Source: Dromaius novaehollandiae
Lineage: Eukaryota; Chordata; Aves; Casuariiformes; Dromaiidae
Reading direction: 5' to 3'
DNA: 64,000 nt
NCBI RefSeq assembly: GCF_036370855.1
Contig: NC_088113.1
Location: forward strand, 19,054,501-19,118,500
Position 1 is the stretch's first letter. The number at the start of each line of letters is the position of its first letter. The notes under the pieces are model-generated. The model was not told where the DNA came from, searched no databases, and saw nothing but the letters and a program-made list of their open reading frames with translations. Position numbers and translations under genes: made by a program. This document shows positions 12,801-24,600 of this stretch, piece by piece.

Positions 12801-15800
12801 CACTCTTAATTTATCAGTGAAAGCACAATAGTTGTCTTTGAACTAAATCAAACAGAACAGCTTCATCATAGTACGGCTGCATAGAGCCTCAGGATTAGAG
12901 ATGCTGAACTCTTTTGGAGTTCTTCCAGAGGTTCCAGTCACTTCAGCCTTTTGGGCTCTTCACACTATCTCCAGCTATACTCTGGCCATTGTATTTATTG
13001 ATTACTTTCCTTTGAAATCAGGGCAATAGTAACAATTAACTATTTTCAATTAGTTATGTTTGCATTCCTTTCTTCTTAGACTTTCAAGTCACTGGCTAGG
13101 ACAGGTTTCTGGTTAGCCCTGGCACGAGCTCAGCAACATGGAATTTACTCTCTTGCTTGGGGGCAGGCTGGTAACATTTCCACTTGTTATCACCGAACTG
13201 TCCTGGACGCCTGGACTGTTGATGCTTACTGATTCCCATATTTTCTTTTGTCTTTAGCTTATTACCCTCCTTGGTTTAACGAATGTTCAGAAGTTCAGTA
13301 GGACATTCTATTCTCTAAAAAGAAAATGAAAGAAATTGCTGAAAACAGAAATCTTAACATTTATACATAATTACAATACAAGACAATATTACTTGCATAT
13401 GTCACGTTACGTAATACATTAAATGCTGTCAAACATTGTTAGCCTTCTAAAATAAACCCCATCATTTGTTCTGGAGTGTGCTGGCTTATTTTTAGTTTCT
13501 CTCTGCAGCAGACTTGGTGCCACTTCATGTTCTCCTGCTACAGTCGTCTCACTGGTTCTTCTGAACTTTCCTTTGTTTATGAAATGATCCCCCCAAATCT
13601 ATTGCATGAGGGTCTCCCCACAGAAAATACTAAACATATCTTGAAGCTTGTATGAAGTTAAAAGAATAATATGTTAACAACAAAGCTAATAGTGCCAGAA
13701 TTGGTCAAATTTTGTGAATTAGAGGTCAGTGTCAAGAGAATAAATACGAGAGGAACTGTATCGTGGAAGAATAAAAACCAGATTCACATGTTACAAAATT
13801 CTGTAAACTTTGCAAATAAGCACTGCCCCCTACTGCTGACAAGTTTTTCATTAAAGTGTATTTAATTAAAAATATAAAAGAGAAAATGCCAACACCAATC
13901 TTTTTAATTAAAATGTTTGTATAGGTTTACCTGTAAGAGAAAGACTTACAACTCTTTCTAAAAAAACAGAAAGCTGAATTTATTTTTTACAAGCATGAAG
14001 CACCTGTATTAACTTGGATAGTTTATGTTTTGTCAAGCACATAGTATAGAATAAGTAGTTACGTTTATCTTCTCAAACAGAGAAGTAGTGGAAGATAACA
14101 CATTTACAAACAATTTTACTTTTCAAAACTGACCTTAAAATCTTTCATTCTCAATTATGACCATGGAACAGCAAAGAAAGATTTCAAATTTTAGAGATGC
14201 AATGGAAGCAAAAAAAGTCACTGTCTTTTGCTGAGGTAAAGCCCACGTAAGTCATTCAAGCTGCCATGAGTAAATTCTTGTTGCTGTTGTCTATTAGTTT
14301 TAAAGTACATTTTCTTGAAAATTATGAAGTGCAAAACATATGTGAGAGCAAGGTGAAAAATTTATAGTAATAGGTTATTATACAGTCACAGAATCACGGA
14401 AAGGGCTAGGAGGGCTGTCATCATCTTTACAGGGCACTGTTGTCATGCCCCCATATGACACATGCTCCAGCGTAGTTAACGTGCTTGTACCTTATGGCTG
14501 AACAATCCCCATTTAGAATAGGATTATGTTCATCTCTGTGACTATATCAGTAGAAAATAAAGAGAAAATCATGGCCATACAAAACATTAACAGTTCAGAG
14601 AAAGAGTAGTTCTACTAAGAACAATTTTATTTCCAGTAGCCGTTGGTGTTCCCAAGGCTCTCGCACTTGTCCAGCGTGGAGTAGAGCCGTGTCGTCTGCT
14701 GCAGTTCTGAAAGGCATAAGCAACTCCCGCAAAGTATCTGAATGCATCAGTGATACTTGGATCTGATTTAGTTGACAATAAAATTCCTCTGTTTCACTGT
14801 AGGTTTGGAAAGCAGTCTTAAAGTGGGTGTATATTTGCTGTAGAGGTATTTCCTGTCCACTTAAGCACTCCATTATGTTGCCAGCATCCAAAGGGATCTT
14901 AATGTACATCAGAATGAGGCTTTAATTAATCCTTAGGACGCACTTCTGAAGTAGAAAATTTAATAGTCTTTATTTTAGGGACAGGGAAATGGGACAGAGC
15001 CTTTGATAGTCTCTCTCAAGCTTCTAAACAGCTTAATGCACACCAGAAGACTGCTTTCATATCTGCAAAATCAGGAGCATGCTGATGCTCCTGATGCTGG
15101 GAATGTGCAGCAGGGCCATCCCAGGGTGGAGCCTTTGAGCAGTACTGCAATGCCATATTCGCTGCTGCTGCTACCATTTGTTTCAGCTGCTATCCATAGG
15201 TCTCTGAAAGTGCTTAAATATGTTTTGTTTCTACATAAGGACAAACATTCTAGGTCCAAGTCATGTCTGCTAACTCAAAATAAGTCTTGTAAAAGAGACT
15301 AAAAATGATTTTCCTAGGAGATCCTAGAACACAGAACAGAAAAGCTGAGTATGCTTATGAGATGCTGTACTAAAGAGAAGGAGCAACCTCAGACCTTTTT
15401 GTTCAGCCACTTGATAGAGTAGCAAAGCTACTGTAACAAAATAAGAGGATTGCAAATAATATCTGGTGGGATTCAAGATGTGGTGACTGGAAGATATGTT
15501 AGATTTTAACCACACGACAAGGCCTTGTTGTTTTTTAGCTGCTCAAACAACTACATCCTGGAGGAAGTTTGAGGAGTAACATTATGTGTTTCCCTTGTGA
15601 CACCTGCTTAGGCAGGTGAAATTTGGACCATTGAGCTGATAGAGGATCTCAACACAAAGCCAACCAATCAGGGAAAATTAAGCATTAGAAATTGCTTCCC
15701 TGCCAGGTGGAATCACTTTTGTATCGTAAGGATTTCTAATCCTCTGATAGAGGCCTCTGCATTACCTAGAGAAGAAGAAAGTAGCTCAAAGTTTGTGTGA

Positions 15801-18159
15801 GTGCCTTAGCTATCAGAAGGGGTGCGTGCGTGTGTGCGCTCATAAGTTTTGCTCTTTTTTTAGTTTCTGTCTTGCTAAATGTAGGAAATTGTTGATGTCA
15901 ACTGCAATATCCCTTTGAAAATGTATTACTAAATAGGTATGAGTAGTGGATTGTGGGAGAGTACTGGCTTTTAGTTGTGTTGTAGCTTTTCAAAATACCA
16001 ATTTTTTTTTTTTGGGGGGGGGGGGATTTTTTTTGTCAGGGTTGTTGGATCTTCTGTAGAATGTATACAAATGTCTTTAACATGGGTAAACCATAGTGGA
16101 TTTCTCTATGAGCAAAAAAGTGTGTGTGTGTGTGTATATATGCATACACACACGTTTGCTCTCCTATGTTATGCCTCTTACTTAAAAAGCTTTGATTTAG
16201 CTGTTTGGGTTTTGCATAAGATAACTCCTTTCCTTTCTCTGGCTGTGAACTGTGATAACTTTTGCTTGCCTCCTAAGTGGAAAGCAACACTTGTAGTTCA
16301 GTGGGAATAACAGTTTTTTTGCTTTGACAGAGCAGAAGACTAGAGCAAAACTGATACTGTAAAACTGCCCTAGTTGAGGAAGTCTCTCTGTTGCCTGTTT
16401 GAGTTCTGAGAGCAAAATGAGTGGCGCAGGCTGATGCCCTGCATGCTCATGTGTTTGCTTAGTCTTTAAATTCTGCTGTATATCAGTGAGTAACAGGGCT
16501 TTTCTTGTTGTTCTTTCTGTATGGATTTTTCTTTATGTGGGAACATAGTTCTTGAGTAACTGCTTCAGTGTAAGTGAAAACACAGTTCCTAAAATGAATA
16601 TTTAGAGCCTTGTTTTCTCTACAACGCTGGTTTCTGTGATTATAGTTACAGAATAAAATTCTGCTTGCTTTTTTCTTGCTTTCTTATACTGTAAGAGGCA
16701 TGTGACTGAGCAAGTTATCTTTTGCTTTTAAAATATCAGTAAATACGGAATGCCTGAGCATTTATCAACTTTGCCTATAGGTCTTGCAGCTAAAGTGTTC
16801 TGTTACTTTCTCCCTTAAATGTGCTGCAGTGCTTATCTGGGAGAAATAGTCCTGCAGAGATGCTGGTAGCCAAGTGTCTCTCAACAGTCACCTGTGACTG
16901 TGCCTACTATGGGGTAGATGTGCCTATTCAAAAGGGAAAGAATGCAGCAAAATGGTTTTCACCTTAACCATATTGTTTGTATACCAGCTTTTTTATAATG
17001 CTGGGTCTTTTGGGGTATATATGTGTCTATCTCCATTTATTCTTCCTGATTTAGTATATACCTGTATGATATATTGGATCTGCCTGCTTAGCTCTCTGAT
17101 AACCAGTATAATCTGCCTTTCCCTGGGTTGAAGTGACATATTGAGTTAGATGGTGAATGGATTGTCAGAGCACTTATTTAGAAAGTGGATTTGCTTGTAC
17201 CTGACACTTATCTACATGTGTAGGGACTTCTCTTCAAAGGAATTTCTCAGGTATTAGTTAAATCAGTCTTAATTCTCAGTTGTGTTATTGTGTGACCTTT
17301 GAAAGTGTATTTGCCAGTCATATAGAAAGCATTGGAAGCAGTAGTTAATTTAAAACTTAGCTTACTGGTATAGGGGAAGGGGCTACTATATTGGGTAAGT
17401 AGGATGGGGGTTAGATAGGCATTCTGTAACTCCTTAATTTTATTCTTCTTCTCATATAGAACTACCACAGGCAGAAAATGTCTTGTCTTTCTCTTTAGCT
17501 TAAGAAAACATCTCTCTAGAAACTGGGCATAACTATTTCTAGACTGCTTTCTGCAGAAGAGATATTCCTGTATATTCAGTATTTAATTAGCATAATAAAG
17601 TCATGGAAAACCTACCAGAAGTCTGGATAATGTTTGGCTATAAACTAGACATTATGAGATAATGTTTGCTTTGGTTTGGCTGTTCTCTACTTTGTTACGG
17701 TTTCTTAAATGTGCTTTTAGAAGGGGCGAGAAAAGTTCAGAGCCTTTTTAACATCAGTTTAAAGGCTGAGCAAATGACTGAGCATTTGTCACACAGTTTG
17801 AGGGCTGGATTGGTTTAGCCGGAGGGGCAGCCTAGGTTTCGCCCTCTCCCGCCATCTGTTCCTGCAAGCATCTTTCCTGTAAACTGACAGAGGAGGTCAG
17901 AAAGTGCTAGTCTCTTCCCTCCAGAGACTAGTGAGGATTCAGCAAAAGCTCAGGGGAAAGCAGCAAAGCGTTGAAGCACTAGGTGCCTGATTGGGTTGCA
18001 GTTCAGGAACGAGCTTGGCTTTGAGACCACGAGCTTTCCAGAACGTGCATCGGGATGAGCTGTGGGGAGGTACAATGCGTGACGCAGGCTGGCGGCCTGA
18101 TGCTGCCTGACATCAGGCATCCAGCTGAGTGCTCTGGCTCGTCTAACCCTCTCTTTCAG
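6881..18159. other. YTHDF1-BIRC7 intergenic region, no supported gene
   Basis: About 11 kb with no open frame that I can tie to a known protein. I see homopolymer T runs (for example 11452-11468), a TG/CA dinucleotide inverted repeat at 16120-16153, an E-box palindrome at 15601-15618 and a possible CR1-like scrap near 14383. Two moderately GC-richer patches (about 10540-10700 and 12220-12440) give overlapping open frames on both strands, which argues for base composition rather than coding. A minus-strand stretch at 14587-14909 may be a decayed coding fragment. A 5' UTR exon of BIRC7 probably hides somewhere here or in the CpG island, because the first coding exon begins after a good splice acceptor. 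Confidence 0.7.
16120..16153. repeat. TG/CA dinucleotide inverted repeat
   Basis: (TG)8 runs into TATATA and then ACACACAC. The arms GTGTGTGTAT (16128-16137) and ATACACACAC (16144-16153) are perfect reverse complements around a 6-nt loop. Confidence 0.8.
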
Positions 18160-18168
18160 AACAGGAAC

Positions 18169-18688
18169 ATGGGGGACACAGCCCTGCCGCAGGAGACTCT
18201 GCTCAGGACAGCTCGTTGCCAGCTGTTCAAGTTCATCATGAGGAATGAAGCAAGAAGACTGAGAACTTTTTGGCAATGGCCAGATAGCTCACCTGTGTCT
18301 GCCCAAGACTTGGCCAAGGCTGGCTTTTTCTTTGTGGGTCCTGGAGATGAAGTACAGTGCTTCTGCTGTGGTGGCATCCTGAAGGATTGGGTACCTGGTG
18401 ATTGCCCTATAGTAGAGCACCTGAAGTTCTTCCCTTCCTGTAAATTCGTTTGTGGTGAGGATGTTGGGAGCCAACAAGTGTTTCCTCTTGAGGAAATATT
18501 TGACTGTGTGGATGGGCAGTTCCTCAGTCTATTGCAGAGGATAGACAGTGAGGAGACAGCCCTTCCCAATCAACCGGAATACCCAGAGATGGGAACAGAG
18601 GAGATGAGACTATCTACTTTTCAGAGCTGGCCACAATATACTGAGGTGCATCCTGAGCAACTGGCTAGAGCAGGATTCTTTTACACAG
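18169..18688 (+). CDS. BIRC7: BIRC7 first coding exon: BIR A and start of BIR B
   Basis: Encodes residues 1-173 plus one base and ends at a GTAGGT donor. The ATG at 18169 has A at -3 and G at +4, a strong Kozak context. It follows CTCTCTTTCAG, which ends at 18159, with a branch-point-like CTAAC shortly upstream. BIR A carries the full C-x2-C, H-x6-C zinc set. The conserved IAP segment [12 protein letters not shown] of BIR B begins at residue 144. Confidence 0.92.
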
Positions 18689-21600
18689 GTAGGTACACTG
18701 GGGAAAGTCTCCCTCCATGTAACACTGTAAAACTATGTTTGTATATTTTCCTGTGTGGGAATCCCTAGCTAAATCTTCTTTCAGTGCACCAAGTGCTGGG
18801 AATAAATGTTAGCCCATAGCCAGAACTTTCAGTTAGAGGATTTGACTCAGCGTGATGCAAATCTTGCTCAGCTGGGCCATTCTGCATGACAAACAGTCAT
18901 TCAGTGCAGGGTTTGGAAACTGAGTGATTTGGTATCTGGATAGACTTGCTGCAGTGCAGGGTGAATGCTTTGATGGACAAAAGGACCCAACATACAGAGA
19001 AAGGCGTGCTTACTAGAGGGCTTCCACAGAGTAAATGTGGTCTCTTGTAAAGCAGCTTTACTTGCATTTACATCTTGCTGTCATCACAGTATCTTCATTC
19101 TAGATAAAGGCATATACTTATTTGTGTTGCAATGGCATCTTCAACTATTACTTGCAGTGCTATTAAAAATTGATGCCTGGTTTCAGGTGTTGCTTCCTTA
19201 GATGCTGCTTATGGCTTTATATTGAAGCATTTTCAAGCTTTTGGGTATGGAAGCTTTTCTGGCTCTCTTCTGGTGGTATGAACTAGTACAGTGAAATAGA
19301 ACAGCTTGTAACTCCTAGACATGAAAAGAAACCTAATGAATTTGATGCTTTTCATCTGAGACATTGCTTTGAAAGCTGCTAAATTATAAACCCCTGTTCA
19401 AGTTAATTTTTGAAGATGTCACTATGTCTCAATGCTATTGCTTGTCTGAATAGTTGTATGCCCTTGGAGCATGCTTAGAAACCAGTTTCCTTCTTCAGCC
19501 TGGGCAGTTGCACTTACTGTCTTCGCCAGAGTTTAGTTCCACGCTTAGCTCCTTTTTGGGCACTGAAGAGTCTGTTACTGGATCTTCCTTTTCATTACCA
19601 GCAGGAACAGAAAAAGTGGCGTGTTTTTAGTGGATGTTTTACTGGCAGAAAAGTGTACAGTTCAAGATACAAAAAACCCTGTTTATTGCTAGCACTTTTA
19701 GAAAGACTTTATACGCTTGCTTGGTGTGTGACACTTCATGTAAGCTCTGTGTCATGCACCGCAGCCTTCTCTTCTCAAAAGCCCACATAAAGCTGAGTTA
19801 AACCTTTAGATGCTGAGCCCATTTAGCTCTCATTCTGGCTTGTTATTGCCATAAGGATTCTAGACTTGTGTTAGAGAACTAAAAGATATTACATATTTTC
19901 TCAGAAAAGTGCTTCTTGTTTAGTTGAATTTCAGTTGTTTCCCCTTGAGAAGGCTTTGCTAGTTAGTTAGTAGATTTGAATAAATACTGTTTATTGGACA
20001 GAGCAGTCAGAGCAGATATTTACAGTGTATTAATTCCTAACTGTGATTTAAATATTGGTGGGGAGAGGTTCCTTCTCTGTGTTTTGGAATCTAATGCTCT
20101 AGTGCTATTTCTCTGTAGAATATAAATGTGACTCCTTCCATATGATGAAGGAAGTTACTGGGTTTTATATTTACACATCAATGAACTGAGACATGAAATG
20201 AAGTGACAGGCAGAGTCCGTAAACTAAAGTCTTCTCAGGAGCAAACCTATCCTGAATCCCTTGTGTTCTTATCACGGAAGTAAAACTGAATTGCCCGCTT
20301 CTCCATTTAAGCAGTAGTTGTTGAGCACAGTTCTTACCTGTGCTTGGTGGTTCCCTCCCACCCTCAGCTGAGAAGATAAGCGCAATAGCAGGTTGGAGAG
20401 CTTGGGACCATGTTGTGGCAAATTTCTTTATACCTATGAAACAAGTAGCATAGATTGTCTGACCGTACCAGGAACTCGTTATCCTGAGGAGTAGCTTGTG
20501 GTGCAGGAAATGAAGTGTGTTTGTGGGTATAATTAATTAGAGCTCTACTCTAAATGCAAGTAAGAGGGGATTGAATAGGGATGTACATATGTGAAAGGTA
20601 TGATGCTGACATGCATGCTACTTGTTAGCTTGTGACCCAGTGCTGGAATAATCTCAATCAGCCGCAGCTCTGGGAGTTCAATATGCTCATCTGATTCCCT
20701 GCCCCTAAACAACTTGCATAACGCTGGTAAGTTGTCATGTGCTCATCTGTTCTGTCCTGTGGCCTGTGTTTTGTACTGCATCTCTCCCTAGCTGCTGATC
20801 CTGGGCTTGTATCGCATACAGTGTCTCAGATGTCAAATTGTTTCTTGATGTTTTTTCCTCCTTCCAGGACAAGGTGATATGGTGAGGTGTTTTTACTGTG
20901 ATGGAAGTGTGAGGAACTGGGAGTTTGGAGATGACCCTTGGAGAGAACATGCAAAATGGTATCCAAGGTAACTCGGTCCTCGCTGATAAATGTCTCTTGT
21001 AGCAAGGCCAAAAGAGTTCACATGTTCCATGGTGTGTGGATCCTTGCTTTACAAGATGGGAGTACCACCAGTTGAGAGGCAAGTGTACTGGTAATAGTAG
21101 GTATTACCTCCAGGCTCTGTTATTAGCTTAGTTCCAGCTAAGCAGAAAAATTTAGAACTAGGTGATCAGCTAGTTGGATATGTTCAGTCTTGCTTAACTG
21201 CATAAACTGCCATAGTCTGTAACCTTCTGGTATTCTCTGAAATCTCAAGAGAAAGGTTCTGAGTCACTGAGGTCAGAATTGCACGGCAAAAGACCATCTT
21301 CAAATCCTAGTAGTGGGTAAAGAGGGAGAGCTCGTTTGTAGGTCTGTCTTTAGTTTGTGTAGTCTTCCAAAAGCATCTACCTCCCACTCCCTCCTCACAG
21401 GTGGGAGAATCAATAGTTAGCTTGAAAGGCTTCCTGGCAAACCTAATCATCATTTCCTTCTCAAACACACGCACATGAAAAGTGATTTATGTGTGTTTGC
21501 AGTCTCCCTACGTCTGTTATCCCTTACGATAGGTTGCTGACTCCAGGACAGTCAGCTTCAGTCCCTTAGCTAGCTGGCTTTCTGTCCCAAAGGTTGATTT

Positions 21601-24600
21601 GTTAACCATCGTAACCATCATCAAGCAGGTTTCATCATTAAAAAGATCTATACAAAGAGAAGTGACAAAGCCTATACATCTAGACACTCTCACTTTAAAA
21701 GTAAAATCCAGCCTTCAAGCTGAGGTGGAATGGCATAGTTCAGACCTGAGCTTTTTTTGACTTGATCTAGAGTTCACCATCCATGAGGTCAGTTCCTATA
21801 ACTTTCCCTGACATCAAAGAGTAGCCTGGCTTCCTACTGTTCTCAGGTACAAAAGGAAAGATACCATAAACCTTGTGGGTTTTTTGTGGCAGTTCCTGTG
21901 GTTTTCTGTGAACTGTTTTATTAAGTTTTCTGTGGCCTGTTCCAAAGGATTGTTGTTCCATTGGATGTTGCAATTGAGCTAATCTTGGAGGCCAAACATG
22001 AAGACTGAATTAAGGGGGGGCCATGAGCCTCTTAATATTGTCCTTTTTTATGCAATGACAGGAAGACCATGATAATCCCTCTTCCTTACCAAATATAGCA
22101 ATTTGGCTGTCAGCTGATAGCACCATTGCTCCTAAACTTCAAACCACTACTACTGCTTTTACTCAGAGATCATGTGCTAACCTATTTAAATCTTTCTGCT
22201 CATAGGTGTGAATTTTTGTTGCGATCAAGGGGAAGAGAATTTGTTAGTGGTGTTCAGGAGTCCTATTTCAGCACTCTGGTATCTCCAGTGAGTCATGTGT
22301 AGTTTGTGTGTAGTGGATGGGAGTTTGAACAACGGGGGAGCTTTGAACGCGTGCTTCTCTTACGTGACTATCTTGTGACATTTCAGAGAGATTCCTGGCA
22401 CCAGGCTGACCAAGATTCTTCTGCTTCCCAAGGTTGGTGCTGTGTAATTGCATGATGTTTTGCCTTCTGTTGAAAGTGTTGTTCTTTTTCAGCTCCCCCA
22501 TCTCAGCTTCTGTGCACTCTGTAGACCTGGCGTTTGAGAGATGTTTTGATGTTCTAGAAGGTGTTTTGTGTGGGGTTTTTTTTTTTTTTTTTTTTTTTTT
22601 TTTGGAAATGGTTTCTAGCACAAGAAGTAAAAGTGCTTGCTCTTGTGAGATCTTTTTGCATATGTAGCTATATATATCCAGACTAGCTAAATGTCTTTGG
22701 TCTTAAGGAAAAAAAAAAAAAATCTTGTGACTTGTGGACATTTGCCTACGTTTCCTTTGGTTTGTCCATGTTCATGGTGTTTTTGTCTCTGAAGAGTCTT
22801 TGTCAGACTGTAGCACTTAACACATGTTTGGTATGAGACCTGAGAATAACTGGAGGGTCCAGCTGTTCATGAAAGCATTGATCCTGGGGATCTATTCCCA
22901 TTTATTGGCTGCTTCTGGAAACTTAAGTAGGTAAAAATCTGGTTCTTGGAATTGTGGAAAGCTGATATGCCTTGTTGACTTGAAGTTGCAACACCTTCAT
23001 TGGCCTATGATATATGGTGAGCTTAAGAAAACCTTAAACCTTTTGAAAAGATTGCCAGCTGAATTTCCCACTTCTGTGTCTACTGCTAAATGGGTGGGTG
23101 AGCTAGATGGAGGTAGGAGAGGCTTCACTTGGGATATTCTTCTTGATCTCCATGAAAGCAATTTTGAGCCTTCTGTTCTAGGATGTGAAAACAAAGGCTC
23201 TGGACTGGTGACAAGCCTGGAAGACTTGGTCCACTGACACTGTAGAATGACACATTGCAAATTAAAATCTTCTGCCTTTTATGAAATTGCTTGTAATGAC
23301 CTTTTCCTGTGAATCATGATCAGAAGCAACAAACTAAATCTGGACACTGATAGCTACATCCATCTATATATATCAATATATAAATATATGGCTGTTACTG
23401 CCACTTTATGTATAACAGTTTTGGGGAGTGGCATATTTTGTTGCCTGAAAGCTTCCCCCTTTTTGGTAAAGTATCTGCTCACTGCTTTACAGATCTGGTG
23501 AGGAACTGGGAATTGCAGTCTCCTTCTGCCCTGGATCAGTTTTCTGTAGTGCAGAATATCCTGCAGATGGGTTTTGACCCCACCTTGGTGGCTAACCTGG
23601 TAGAGAATAAATACGTGCTGACTGGGACTTGCTACCTTTCTGAGTCTGAACTGATTTCTGATCTGCTTCAGACAGACTGGGAAGGGAGCAGCAGTGCAGA
23701 AGGAAGCAGAGGTATGCCCAGCTTGCCTGCCTATATTCTTGGTGGTGGTTTAACTTCTTATTCACTTAGTCTTGAGCACTGCTGTGAATTTGTCTTGCAG
23801 GTCTGCATTTTCTCTTCCTAGGCTGGAGTTGAACGTAGTAACGTATCCAAGCCTGCCTTTCTTTGAGAGGCTGCAGAATGAGACTGTGCTTTCATGATGC
23901 CTGAGAGGCTGCAATTACTGAACTACTAGTAACTGTATCTGTCTCTAGTAGGGTGTGGTGTAGATACTCTTCAGTCTTTTTTGCTGCCCCTACGTAGCTG
24001 GCAGCTCACTATGTGGAGGCTTGTCCATAAATTCAGATCTGTTGGTGCAGACAGTTAGACGCAGGCAGTTGTCTGAAGGAAGGCTGCTGGGGTGAATGCG
24101 TGCTCCAAGCCTATCTAAAGTTGAACCAAAGGCTTGGTCAGAAATAGTTGTTTTTCATTTGTTTGGATAATGTACGTTCTCCTCAACTTACCTGCATCTG
24201 TGTTGTTACCTGTTCTGCAGAGTCTATTTGCTGAGTGAATTTATTTGAAGGTGCAGTTCCACATGGGGTGTGTGTGATGTGTGGCTCCCCCCCCCACCCC
24301 CTTGCCCCCTTCCTGGTAGCAAGCTCACTTTCCAAAGCTCTTGTCTCCATGTGACAATCTACCACCTCTTTAGCTATGTCAAGGCAAAAAATGGTTCCCA
24401 CCAAACTGAGGGAGTGAATAAATTGTAGCACCAGAGCAGGAATGAGCAGCTGATAGTTACCACTGTCCAGGAGAACTTAAACCAGATTCTCTGAGGAGAG
24501 TGCAATGTGGACATGTATGTCAACCTCCTTACCAGGATGTGCAACTGCCTGGGACATCGGCAGAGAACATCAGCTTGGCCAGGCTGTATGTGGGGCTGAC

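Noticed and set aside
18156..18569. 137-codon minus-strand frame
   Set aside because: Antisense shadow of the BIRC7 first coding exon.
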